In this document: in pieces, positions 38,226-46,936 of the stretch
Position numbering within the stretch: position 1 is the first letter of the stretch
Layout of the letters: every line of letters begins with the position of its first letter
NCBI GenBank assembly: GCA_028285345.1
Contig: JANQPT010000001.1
Coordinates: forward strand, 18,814 to 82,813
Reading direction: 5' to 3'
From: Planctomycetales bacterium
GTDB taxonomy: Bacteria; Planctomycetota; Planctomycetia; Planctomycetales; Planctomycetaceae
DNA: 64,000 nt
Notes under the pieces: generated by a model
What the model was told of the DNA's origin: nothing
What the model saw: the letters and a program-made list of their open reading frames with translations, nothing else
Databases searched by the model: none
Translations under genes and position numbers: made by a program

Positions 38226-39185
38226 ATGTTATCTCAGCGACGTTTAACTCTCCTTGTCTGCGCAATGTGCTGCGCGGCCACGGTTTCGGCTGCCGAAAAG
38301 ACCGAGAAACGGTACTTGATCATCCACACCGACGATGCCGGCATGTCGCATTCGGTGAATCGCGGCACGATCGAAGCCATGGAAAACGGCATCGTCTCCT
38401 CAGCCAGCATCATGGTTCCCTGTCCGTGGCTGTCGGAGTTTGCCGCCTACGCCCGCACAAACCCGGACAAGGACTACGGAATCCACCTGACTCTCAACTC
38501 CGAGTTTGAGAAGTACCGCTGGCGATCAGTCGCCCCGCGGGAGAAAGTCACCTCGTTGTTGGACAAAGACGGCTATCTCTACAACGGCGCGCGGGATGTC
38601 GTCAGAAACGCAAAGGTGGACGAAGTTGAAATCGAGCTGCGCGCGCAGATTGAACGGGCTAAGGAATTCGGCATTCCGCTGAGCCACCTCGACACGCACA
38701 TGGGCACACTCTTAATGCGTGCTGACTTCTTTGAGCTCTATGTCCGCCTCGGTGTCGAATACAACTTGCCGATTTTGTTTATGGATAAGGTGCAGCGCGT
38801 TCATCTGCGGCAATATCCGGGACTCAAGGACAATCTCGAAGAAAAGGCACAATTGCTCCGTGAAAACGGCCTGCCTGTCCTCGATTTTGTGCACATGTAC
38901 TACCAAAACGGCCCGCATAAGCAACGCAAGGCGCACTATCTTAAGGTGATCCGCGAGCTCCCGCCGGGACTCAGCGAAATCATCATCCATTGCGGCGTTA
39001 ATGACGCGGAGTTAGAAGCGATTACCGGCAGTTACAAACTCCGCGACGGTGACCGCCGTATCTTTCAGGATCCGGAGGTGATCGCCGAGGTCAAGAGACT
39101 GGGCATCGAAGTCATCACCTGGAAGCAAGCGCACGAAATGGCCCAGCAGAAAAAGAAGGCCGCCGCGAGTGCCGCAGGCAATTGA
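38226..39185 (+). CDS. ChbG/YdjC-like carbohydrate deacetylase, exported
   Basis: A 319-residue protein with a signal peptide (residues 6-22, ending VSA). The YdjC/ChbG pattern is clear: IIHTDDAGMSHSVN (metal Asp near 36-37), GIHLTLN (His88), SHLDTHMG (His154 and His158) and IIHCGV. The family removes acetyl groups from chitooligosaccharides or related sugars using a divalent metal. Secreted planctomycete members probably act on polymer fragments; the substrate is not known. ATG 38226 follows AAGGGC. It ends eight bases before the convergent YgfZ-like gene. Confidence 0.88.
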   Translation: MLSQRRLTLLVCAMCCAATVSAAEKTEKRYLIIHTDDAGMSHSVNRGTIEAMENGIVSSASIMVPCPWLSEFAAYARTNPDKDYGIHLTLNSEFEKYRWRSVAPREKVTSLLDKDGYLYNGARDVVRNAKVDEVEIELRAQIERAKEFGIPLSHLDTHMGTLLMRADFFELYVRLGVEYNLPILFMDKVQRVHLRQYPGLKDNLEEKAQLLRENGLPVLDFVHMYYQNGPHKQRKAHYLKVIRELPPGLSEIIIHCGVNDAELEAITGSYKLRDGDRRIFQDPEVIAEVKRLGIEVITWKQAHEMAQQKKKAAASAAGN

Positions 39186-39192
39186 AGACGGC

Positions 39193-40257
39193 CTATGGTC
39201 CGTAGACCGTACCGGCGATCAAGTCATCAGCTGATTGGACGAACACGGTTTTCCCCGCTTCTTGATAGTTGCGCCCCAGATAGGCCAGCGCGACCGGGTG
39301 GTCGTCACGGTAGGAGATCGCCGACGAGGTCACCACTCCAATGGCGTCGCCCCCCTCGTATCCCAGAACCTCCGTTTGGGGGGCTGGGGCCGGAGCGCGG
39401 GATAAGCGTATCCCGCGCAGTTCGCGATTGACGTGCCCCAGCGCATCGATGCGGGCGATGGGCTCCTGCCCCAGGTAGCACCCCTTGCTGAAGCTGATCG
39501 TGCGATCGGTCCGGGCGACTTCCTGCGCGAGGTTGTCGTCGGTGATGTCGATCCTATCCAGCGGCATACAGGCCTCAATGCGGTGTGCGTGGAACGCTTC
39601 GCTGCCGACCGGACGCAACCCGGATTCCGTCAATCGCACCCAGACCGCCGCGAGATCGCCACGCGGGGCGCGCAATAAGTATCCCGGCTGCGACGTCCAG
39701 TCAACCCGCCTCAGTTGAACGGCGATGCCATCCAGCTCCGCAGACTGATGATCCAGGGGGGCCATCGCGCCGGCGGAGATTTCGAACCCCTCCAGACGCT
39801 GCGCCGTATCGGCACCGGTGAGCAGAAACTCCCCGAATTGATCCGTTTGCCGACGAATTTCGACATCTTCGGAAATCAAGTAGCGATCAAGATGCGCAAA
39901 AATTGGTTCCTCGGTTCCTGCAGCGGTCTCCAGCTGAATCGATTCCGGACCGCGAAACACAAACAGGTGGGCGAGCACTTTACCCTGAATGGAGGTCAAA
40001 AACGCCTCGCAACCGGTACCCGCTGTCAGTTCCGCCAGATCGTTCGTGCAAAAATTCTGTAGGAACTTTACACAGTCCCCGCCGGTAAGTTCGAGGTGGC
40101 ACCGGTGCGTAAAATCAATCATCGCCGCTTCGGACTCCGCGACAGCATACTCACCGTGCGGATTGCCATAATTGAGCGGCCCTTGTGCGGACGCCTGTTC
40201 ATCAAACACCGCACCGGCGTTTTTCTGCAGATCGACGAGTGTAACGGGCAGCGACAC
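39193..40257 (-). CDS. ygfZ: Folate-binding YgfZ/IbaG-type protein (GcvT-like)
   Basis: A 354-residue protein of the GcvT/YgfZ fold. The family signature K-G-C-Y-x-G-Q-E is intact at 258-265 (SKGCYLGQEPIARIDALGHVNR), and NFCTNDLAELTAGTG near 68-82 and the C-terminal beta-barrel text match. YgfZ uses tetrahydrofolate and helps assemble or repair certain iron-sulfur enzymes, which fits the Fe-S dehydratase and radical SAM enzyme in this window, though not specifically. GTG 40257 is supported by AAAGGAA seven bases upstream. It stands alone on the - strand, convergent with the deacetylase gene. Confidence 0.9.
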   Translation of the reverse strand: MSLPVTLVDLQKNAGAVFDEQASAQGPLNYGNPHGEYAVAESEAAMIDFTHRCHLELTGGDCVKFLQNFCTNDLAELTAGTGCEAFLTSIQGKVLAHLFVFRGPESIQLETAAGTEEPIFAHLDRYLISEDVEIRRQTDQFGEFLLTGADTAQRLEGFEISAGAMAPLDHQSAELDGIAVQLRRVDWTSQPGYLLRAPRGDLAAVWVRLTESGLRPVGSEAFHAHRIEACMPLDRIDITDDNLAQEVARTDRTISFSKGCYLGQEPIARIDALGHVNRELRGIRLSRAPAPAPQTEVLGYEGGDAIGVVTSSAISYRDDHPVALAYLGRNYQEAGKTVFVQSADDLIAGTVYGP

Positions 40258-40364
40258 GTGGTGTTCCTTTTTGGGACAAACATCCGGATGTCATTCGCAG
40301 GATTTTAGCGTCTTCGACTGCAAATCCGAAGGAACTCAATGACCAGAGATCGCAGAGCCGGGCG

Positions 40365-41963
40365 TCAGTCCCCGCGAATGTCTTCTACAATTCGGCGGGC
40401 CTGTATTATCTCATCTGGCGTAAACGCTCTTTTCATCCGGCGTTTCGAGCTGCTCTCCTGCTGCTCCGGAACCGATTCGGTTGCAAGCGCGAAGCCAATC
40501 TGATACCTCGCCCACACCCGGTCCTCGGCGTTCTTGAATTGCCCGGACGACTGCAGAGCACGGTCATGGTCCCCTGCGGCTGCGTGCTGATTCACGGCCT
40601 CAGAGATTTCGAGCAATTCTCCCCCAGTCGGCAAAAGACTATTCGATAAGACATATGCCCCGATCATTCCCAGAGATGTCAAAAATCTCTCGTTGGAGCG
40701 CCGGTTCGCGGACCATCTCTCAACCTCCTTCAGGGCAGACGCTCTCGGCTCGGCTCGCCCGATCTTTTGGGCCGCAGCGACCGCTTCGGCCTTAAACCCA
40801 GCTTCGGCCAACTCCACGGCGAACTTCTTCAGCGTCCTCTCCTTTGTTCGCTCCTTTTTGATTCCCTGCGTTGCCTCGACCGCCTGTTGCAGTACGGGCA
40901 ACGCCTCGGTACGCGCACCCACGCCGACCATCGTTTCGGCGATCTCTCGCAGCGATTCTATTCGATCCGGTGCATCCTCGACGAGCCGCGCAACGTCAAC
41001 GGCTTGAGTAAGTGCCTGTCGGCTCACTTTGGACCGGCCGGCGTTATGCATTGCCCGCGCCAGATACAGCAGCAGAGAAATCTTCCGCTGCGGGTCCGAA
41101 ATCATCCGCACGATTTCAAACGCTTGTTTGTCGTTTCCGGCTTTGACGAGGGCAAGCGCCAACTCCTCATTCGACAACTTTCTTGGTTGACTCTGCGGAG
41201 ACCTCTTCGCCCAAGCCTCTGCCTCCGCCTCCGCTCCCAACGCAGCCAGCGCCGCCCATAGTTTGCGATGAAATTCTCGACGGGAATGTGATCCTCGGCC
41301 ACGGGGCTTGGATGTACGAGGCGGAGTCTGCAACAGAGATTCTGCCAGCTCCAGGGCTTGCCTGGAGTTTCCGGTTTCCGCATAAGCGATGGCGATTTCT
41401 TGTAGTGCGGACGCTTTCTCGTGTGCGTCTTCGATCTGACTAGCTGAGTGTTCAGCTAGCTTCAAGGCCGCCGCTGCCTTCGATCGGTTGCCCGATTGGG
41501 AAAGCTCTGAGGCAATTTCTCGAAGCGTGATCACTTTGTTCCAGGCGTCGGTGATCTTTTTCACGACGTTAAACGCTTGCTCCGTCTCTCCCGCGTGTGC
41601 CAATCCCCATGCGACCAGGATGTATGCGCCCTGTTTTTCATCAATACCCCAAATCCCCCCATCGGACTCCTCCATCTCGTCAACGCGGGCCAACATCTGT
41701 TTCAGCACTTCCGTCCCCCGACGTTTATCTCCGGCGGCAATGTCGGCACAGGCGACATCGTAGTGAGCTTCGATATTGTTCCACGGATCTTGGATTTTGC
41801 CCGCCAGAAACAGAACCAACTCGCGCGGCGTCTCCCAGGGCTTCGCCGCTGGCTGATTCTGCGGAAGCGCCGGACTTGCCGAAAAAACTGGCCGAATGAT
41901 GGTTATGAAGATGCAGATCGCTGTGATAGCGGCGCCATAGTGAAGCTTTCTCAGTCCAGACAT
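40365..41963 (-). CDS. TPR-like helical repeat protein, exported or anchored
   Basis: A 532-residue protein with an N-terminal hydrophobic segment (about 10-28) acting as signal peptide or anchor. The rest is a long run of helix pairs of about 30-35 residues with TPR/HEAT-like text (for example KASALQEIAIAYAETGNSRQALELAE, DRIESLREIAETMVGVGARTEALPVLQQAVEA). Such arrays bind other proteins. No catalytic motif is seen. Planctomycetes have many of these, and I cannot assign a partner. Its start lies 109 bases downstream of the CRTAC1-type gene on the same strand, which also has TPR repeats, so they may share a role. Confidence 0.78.
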   Translation of the reverse strand: MSGLRKLHYGAAITAICIFITIIRPVFSASPALPQNQPAAKPWETPRELVLFLAGKIQDPWNNIEAHYDVACADIAAGDKRRGTEVLKQMLARVDEMEESDGGIWGIDEKQGAYILVAWGLAHAGETEQAFNVVKKITDAWNKVITLREIASELSQSGNRSKAAAALKLAEHSASQIEDAHEKASALQEIAIAYAETGNSRQALELAESLLQTPPRTSKPRGRGSHSRREFHRKLWAALAALGAEAEAEAWAKRSPQSQPRKLSNEELALALVKAGNDKQAFEIVRMISDPQRKISLLLYLARAMHNAGRSKVSRQALTQAVDVARLVEDAPDRIESLREIAETMVGVGARTEALPVLQQAVEATQGIKKERTKERTLKKFAVELAEAGFKAEAVAAAQKIGRAEPRASALKEVERWSANRRSNERFLTSLGMIGAYVLSNSLLPTGGELLEISEAVNQHAAAGDHDRALQSSGQFKNAEDRVWARYQIGFALATESVPEQQESSSKRRMKRAFTPDEIIQARRIVEDIRGD

Positions 41964-42072
41964 GTCGAAGCGCTTTCAGAAAAAAAGGATGACGTCTAGC
42001 TCACCAGAATTCGTTCGCTCATTCTATCCCAAGAGCTGTGGTTGAGCACCACTACCGTGGAGAAATCACGGT

Positions 42073-45000
42073 TCATGGATTCCAGCCCGTTAGAGAACGC
42101 CGCACCAATTCCGATTCCCCTTCCACAACCAGTACAGATTCCCCGGCGGAAACGTTTTCAAACACCTGCGCCGTCCCTGACTGCCAGCGGATTTCGAGAC
42201 GATCGATCTTCGTCTGGTTCCCCAAGCCAAAAATCAATTCCCGCTGATTGCTCGCCTGGTAGCCGTCGCCAGCGGTGAGTTGACGTCTCCAGGATCGTTT
42301 CCCGCAAGTGACCGTCACGGTTGCGCCGATGGCGTCTTTGGGCGACGTCGTTCCCCGCAGCCGGACGGAAAAGGAATTTCCGGTTTCGGCGGTCGTGTTG
42401 ATCAGAATCGCCGCCGGTGCGTCCAGGTGGCTGACGATGAAGTCGGGCCGCCCGTCGCGATTTAGATCGGCGCGGGCTAGACTGCGGCCCAGGTAGCGGC
42501 CCTCGAAGTAAGGACCGAGCGCGGCCGGGTCAGCCTCTACAAATCGCGCGTCGCCGAGATTGCGGTAGAATTGTGGGCGCATTTGATACGGTTTTGGATC
42601 GCCCGGTGGATTGTCGACGTGCCCGTTGGCGATCACCAAATCGAGGTCGCCGTCCAAATCGGCATCCAAGAACTGCGTCCCAAACCCCAACAGGGGCAGG
42701 CTGCCGGCATGTAAACCGCTGCGACGCGTCGCATCTTCGAAAAAACCTCCTCGACGGTTCAACAGCAGCGTGTTCGACTCCTGGTAATAATTGGTGACGA
42801 AGAGATCGATCCGCCCGTCACCGTCGGCATCGCCCGCGGCAACGCCCATCCCCGCTTCCGCCGCTCCCTCGCCATTGAACGCAACACCGAAAACCAACCC
42901 TTTCTCGACGAACGACCATGCCGCTGCTTCCGTTCGTCGATTCTCGAATAGAGAATTCGCGACGCCGTCATTGGCGACGAATATGTCCAGACAGCCGTTA
43001 CCTGTCAGATCAGCGGCCAAGACTCCCAAGCCCTTTCCATGGGGAACTTGAATTCCCGCCTCCTGGGTCGCATCGCGGAAACGGCCGTCGCCGGTGCCCA
43101 GAAAAAGGCAATCCTGTTGTCCGGCGAACCGTTGCGGCGGACAAAGGCCGCGATAGCCGGACGCAAACTCACATTCGCGCTCGAAAATGTCCGGTCCGGA
43201 CAAATAGTTCACAGTGTAAATGTCAGGAATCGCGTCGCCGTTGAAATCTGCGATAACACAACTGGTCGTCCATTCCTCGCCTCCTGTTGCTCCAGAGTCA
43301 GCGACCTCTCGGAACGTGCCGTCGCCCTGATTTCGAAACAGCCGGTTGCGGCCGATGTTGCCGACGTACAGATCGACAAATCCGTCGTTGTCGTAGTCTC
43401 CCGCGGCAACACCCTGACTAAATCGATCCTCGACCAAGCCCGCCTGTGCCGTCACATCTTCGAACGTGCCGTCACCGCGGTTGCGGTACAGACGGTCTAA
43501 TGATTCCGTTTGGCCCTCAATGGGAGGCCAGGTGCAGCCCTGCGTGAAGTAGAGATCGGGCCAGCCGTCGGCGTCGTAATCAAGCACGGCAATGCCACCG
43601 CCGGTGAATTCGTACATCTTCCGCGTCTCGCGTTCGGCGTCACCGCCATTGACGTACTTGAAGTTCACACCGGCGGTTTCTGCCACGTCTTGGAACGTGA
43701 TTCGCGGTTGGTCGCTTGCGGCAACGTCAGGGGATTCTTGCACATCGACAACGAACTCCGGCAGCGGGTAATCGGAAAGATCGAAATCCGCGATCGGTGT
43801 CATCGCCCGCACGGTGCGCGGTGGAATTTGATTCAATTGCGGCTCTAACCGCCGTCGCATCTCATGGGCCCAGACAAGTTCTTCATCTTGGTCCAAGGCG
43901 ACGTTGGCCCACGCATACGCTTCCCATAACCGCCCAACCGATTCGCTGAGACTTGCGGCCCGCTTGAGATTCTCCGCGGCGGGCTGAGCAGATGTGGTTT
44001 GAAACAGGTCATAAAGGACCTGCTCCAAATCCTGCATGACTGCCGACCGTGCAAAAAAGGGACGGGCGGCCTCCTGCTGCCTCAAGTTGGACAGGGTGCG
44101 GGCCAGCATGTAATTCGCCTGGCGATGATTTGGTGCGCGGTCCAGCGCTTCGGCATAGCAACGTACGGCGGCTGAGAGACCGCGTTCATGCTCCGCCAGC
44201 CGCCCTCGCAGCAGCCAGATCTCCGGATGCCGATCGGCCAAGCTGGGCAGCCGCGACAGCCAAATGCGAACCTCGTCCTTCCGATCCGCCTCGAACAGCA
44301 GCGTACCGAGCTGGACCTGGGCTTCGATGAGTTCCGGATTCCTTGCGACAAGCATTCGCAGGTTGGATTCCGCCGCCGTCCAATCTCGCCGAAGTACGTC
44401 GCGTTTGGAGACAGCCAATACGACAAGCGAATCAGCGTCCGCCGGATCTTCCGATCGGTCCGCGTCACTGGGGAGAGTTAGAGCAAGTTCTCGATTTCCG
44501 AGGAGCACCAACTCATCGATATCCGCACGTCCTTTTTTTACCAACCGCTCAAGCAGCGGCTCCGCTGCCCAGCGCTGCCCGGAAACGTTTAGCACAAATG
44601 CCAACCGCCGCACCGCCCGCTCGTCAGCGGGATCAACCAGCAATAATTGCCGCAGGTTTCGCTCCGCATCATAGAGGCGTCCCTGCTGTATCAGGACTTC
44701 TGCGGCCGCAGAGAGCCCCAGCGGTGCAGCCGGGTCGCTGAGGTCGATCCGCCCGTAATAGTCGACCGCCGCTCCGAATTGCAGCTGAAGCGCAGCCGCT
44801 TCGCCGGCCATTAGCAACGCCTTGCCGGACGCGGGTTGTTCCTTCAAGACCTCGCGAGCCCAGAACTCGGCTCCGGAATGGTCGCCGGCGAGGAGCGCCT
44901 GCTGTGCTTTTTGCAGCGCCTCGTCAACGGCTGATGAATCACCCGCTGACCTGAGTTTCCACCATGCAGTCAGCAATCCTGCACAGAGAAGCAGTGCCAG

Positions 45001-45075
45001 GCCGCCTAGGAGCCAAGTTCTCGAGCGGGGAGCCGTCTTCCGAGCGGCGGTTGGGGAATGACGGTCTTGGTCCAT
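42073..45075 (-). CDS. CRTAC1/ASPIC-UnbV protein with N-terminal TPR domain
   Basis: A 1000-residue protein. A membrane anchor (about 20-40) is followed by TPR repeats (about 50-430). FG-GAP/VCBS-type beta-propeller repeats with calcium-binding DxDxDG loops (DYDADGWPDLYF, DYDNDGFVDLYV, DADGDGRIDLFV, DADLDGDLDLVI, DLNRDGRPDFIV) run from about 470 to 890, and an ASPIC/UnbV module ends the protein. This is the CRTAC1 layout common in planctomycetes; it is taken to be an extracytoplasmic binding protein. No strong ribosome-binding site precedes ATG 45075. No DUF1501 or sulfatase gene lies adjacent. Its 3' end leads into the TPR-like gene. Confidence 0.88.
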   Translation of the reverse strand: MDQDRHSPTAARKTAPRSRTWLLGGLALLLCAGLLTAWWKLRSAGDSSAVDEALQKAQQALLAGDHSGAEFWAREVLKEQPASGKALLMAGEAAALQLQFGAAVDYYGRIDLSDPAAPLGLSAAAEVLIQQGRLYDAERNLRQLLLVDPADERAVRRLAFVLNVSGQRWAAEPLLERLVKKGRADIDELVLLGNRELALTLPSDADRSEDPADADSLVVLAVSKRDVLRRDWTAAESNLRMLVARNPELIEAQVQLGTLLFEADRKDEVRIWLSRLPSLADRHPEIWLLRGRLAEHERGLSAAVRCYAEALDRAPNHRQANYMLARTLSNLRQQEAARPFFARSAVMQDLEQVLYDLFQTTSAQPAAENLKRAASLSESVGRLWEAYAWANVALDQDEELVWAHEMRRRLEPQLNQIPPRTVRAMTPIADFDLSDYPLPEFVVDVQESPDVAASDQPRITFQDVAETAGVNFKYVNGGDAERETRKMYEFTGGGIAVLDYDADGWPDLYFTQGCTWPPIEGQTESLDRLYRNRGDGTFEDVTAQAGLVEDRFSQGVAAGDYDNDGFVDLYVGNIGRNRLFRNQGDGTFREVADSGATGGEEWTTSCVIADFNGDAIPDIYTVNYLSGPDIFERECEFASGYRGLCPPQRFAGQQDCLFLGTGDGRFRDATQEAGIQVPHGKGLGVLAADLTGNGCLDIFVANDGVANSLFENRRTEAAAWSFVEKGLVFGVAFNGEGAAEAGMGVAAGDADGDGRIDLFVTNYYQESNTLLLNRRGGFFEDATRRSGLHAGSLPLLGFGTQFLDADLDGDLDLVIANGHVDNPPGDPKPYQMRPQFYRNLGDARFVEADPAALGPYFEGRYLGRSLARADLNRDGRPDFIVSHLDAPAAILINTTAETGNSFSVRLRGTTSPKDAIGATVTVTCGKRSWRRQLTAGDGYQASNQRELIFGLGNQTKIDRLEIRWQSGTAQVFENVSAGESVLVVEGESELVRRSLTGWNP

Positions 45076-45187
45076 GATTGACGCAGCCGGACTGACAAAA
45101 CCGAGCCGGTCTCACATCGACAGACTCAAGATTCCATCGTAATTCGGCCGCGCACCCCGGGCAAGAAGAGTTGCGGGGCGCCCGCGC

Positions 45188-46171
45188 TCACTTATGAAAA
45201 TCCACCAGCTCCCCGTTCGCCTCAGAGATGACTCGTAGTTTGTCGAGGGCGCGGGAAACGATCTGCCGGACGCGTTCGGTGCTGATCTCCAGCTGGCTGG
45301 AGATCTCGCGAAACTTTTTCTTGGTGCCGGTTCCATCCAAGCCAAACCGCGACATGACGATTTTCCGCTCTCGATTGTCGAGGTGCGAGAGCAGGCCGGA
45401 AACCGTGTTCACGATGTGTCGTTCTTGACGCTCGTACTCGGTTTGGCTCAGACGTCCTTCGGAGCATCCTTCGAAGATCTGGTGTGCGCCGGTCAGATAT
45501 CGGGTCGATCGTCGCCGACTGCGCGGGACCGACCGCACAAACGTATTTCGGACGGCCCATGTCGCGTACGTACTAAAGCGGTACCCACGGGTAAAGTCGA
45601 AGATCTCCACGGCTCGAATCAGCGGCACGTTTCCCTCGCTGACGAGGTCTTCAAATGAATTAGATCCGTCCACAAATCGTCGTGCAATTGAAACGACCAG
45701 ACGCAGGTTTGCTTGCACGATCTGATTCCGCACAGCGTGAGCTTCCCGCAGCATCTCATCGAGCCGGCTGACTTGCTTTTCGACGATCGGGCCGGACGTT
45801 AACTTTTCCCGCAAGGCGTCAGCCCGGCAATTGAGATAATTCATCTTACGGAACAGATGATACTCCTGCTCGGGTGTCAGCAGCGGTGTTTGATAGAGGC
45901 TCGCGAGATAGGGTGGAGTTCCCGCAGGCGCCTGATTGCTGGACTTTTTCAAGTAGCTTTTGTGCGCTGTGTCTTCCAACTTGGGCATCGGCCCCATGAT
46001 CGACTTCCGCGCGGACGACGAGCGAAACGAATCGCAAAAGACGAATTCAATTCGCACGTCTTTCAATTTTCGCCAACGAACCATGAAACCGCCGGGCCCC
46101 GAAGAATTGGGCGACTGGCACACTGTTTCCCGTACGGATTGTCGATCGGTATCGATCGTGATGCATTCCAT
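45188..46171 (-). CDS. Sigma-70 family factor with shortened region 3
   Basis: A 327-residue sigma factor. Region 1.2-like text lies at 86-110 (PPYLASLYQTPLLTPEQEYHLF), region 2 at about 150-215 (NLRLVVSIARRFVDG, DLVSEGNVPLIRAVEIFDFT, YRFSTYATWAVRNTF), and region 4 at about 258-312 (LDNRERKIVMSRFGLDG, ISTERVRQIVSRALDKLR). Only about 45 residues separate regions 2 and 4, so region 3 is mostly lost. ATG 46171 is supported by GGGAG seven bases upstream; the ATG at 45997 with GGAAG is an alternative that would drop an unconserved N-terminus. A 91-bp palindromic element abuts the ribosome-binding site. Target promoters are unknown. Confidence 0.86.
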   Translation of the reverse strand: MECITIDTDRQSVRETVCQSPNSSGPGGFMVRWRKLKDVRIEFVFCDSFRSSSARKSIMGPMPKLEDTAHKSYLKKSSNQAPAGTPPYLASLYQTPLLTPEQEYHLFRKMNYLNCRADALREKLTSGPIVEKQVSRLDEMLREAHAVRNQIVQANLRLVVSIARRFVDGSNSFEDLVSEGNVPLIRAVEIFDFTRGYRFSTYATWAVRNTFVRSVPRSRRRSTRYLTGAHQIFEGCSEGRLSQTEYERQERHIVNTVSGLLSHLDNRERKIVMSRFGLDGTGTKKKFREISSQLEISTERVRQIVSRALDKLRVISEANGELVDFHK

Positions 46172-46180
46172 ATCAAGTTC

Positions 46181-46185
46181 TCCCT
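46181..46185 (-). promoter_or_regulatory. Ribosome-binding site of the sigma-factor gene, abutting a palindrome
   Basis: On the - strand GGGAG (46185-46181) lies nine bases before the ATG at 46171. Its first base is the base next to the end of the 91-bp palindromic element (46186), so an RNA hairpin from the element would end exactly at the site and could affect ribosome access. This is inference. Confidence 0.6.
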
Positions 46186-46276
46186 ACAACTGGTTTCAAA
46201 TCCCTCTGGTGCGTGTCGCAGCCGCCTGTTTGTTAGTATCCTGAACAGGCGCAACCGGGTTTTGAAACTGGTTCTA
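46186..46276. repeat. 91-bp palindromic dispersed element, copy B
   Basis: Same length as copy A (28393-28483), about 75 percent identical, no gap. Outer arms pair AACTGGTTTCAAATCCC with the complement of GGGTTTTGAAACTGGTT. The inner stem CGCCTGTT (46223-46230) pairs with AACAGGCG (46244-46251), with a compensatory T-A to C-G change from copy A. It sits directly upstream of the sigma-factor ribosome-binding site, in what should be the 5' untranslated region. Confidence 0.8.
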
Positions 46277-46936
46277 CGCAACGTCCCCGTCGGACCAGCG
46301 CGGTCAATACCGTCATGGCAATTGATTTCGCGAATCCCGCAACGTACTTGAGAGCCTTGTGAATGACTGCCAGACCGAGCCGCACAGTCCGCCTTTGTCT
46401 CGATGTGATTTGCGCTTGCTGAGGTGGATATGGCGACAGTGATTAAAAAGCGCGTACTGTCGAACTTTGTGTCGCGACCACTGAAATCGTGATCACTTAA
46501 AAACTCAATCGATTTACTTTGGAAATCGTTTCTATCATACGATCGAACAAACTCAATACAGTTTGCCCCCAACTAAGGAATTTTATTAGTTCACTCGATG
46601 GCCGCCCGAACGGTACGAGAAGCGCTTAGGATTTCGGTCAATGCGCTAAACTGTCGGCAGTTTTTCATTTGAAAAAACCTTTACAGCAACTCGGTTCCAA
46701 GCGTTCCGCCGCGGACCGGCATGGTCGAACTTCATCCAAGGTGTCCGCAAGATTTTGACCAGCGCTTCGCGACGATTAACCCAACGGCCCCGCAGTGATT
46801 CTTGGAAAGCTGTATTCCCTTTTGCGCTTGCTGCGCAAGGTTATGTTCGGGCGGGCGGGACACGGGATGCACGAGAGGAACCGCGTGCATGAGTTCGTCA
46901 CCGGCGGGCCAGGGCATTGGACGAGTGATCTGCCGC
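46277..46936. other. Intergenic stretch upstream of the sigma-factor gene
   Basis: About 660 bases with no supported gene; frames here overlap the palindromic element or read both strands without protein character. The part near 46490-46580 is AT-richer than its surroundings and probably holds the sigma-factor promoter, although I cannot place -35/-10 boxes. Confidence 0.4.

Noticed and set aside
46186..46250. tRNA-like T-arm text (GGTTTCAAATCCC)
   Set aside because: No acceptor stem, D-arm or anticodon arm can be built; the text belongs to the palindromic element.
46063..46572. 169-codon - strand frame upstream of the sigma gene
   Set aside because: It overlaps the sigma-factor start in another frame and reads through the 91-bp element; the shared peptide with 28312-28503 comes from the repeat itself.
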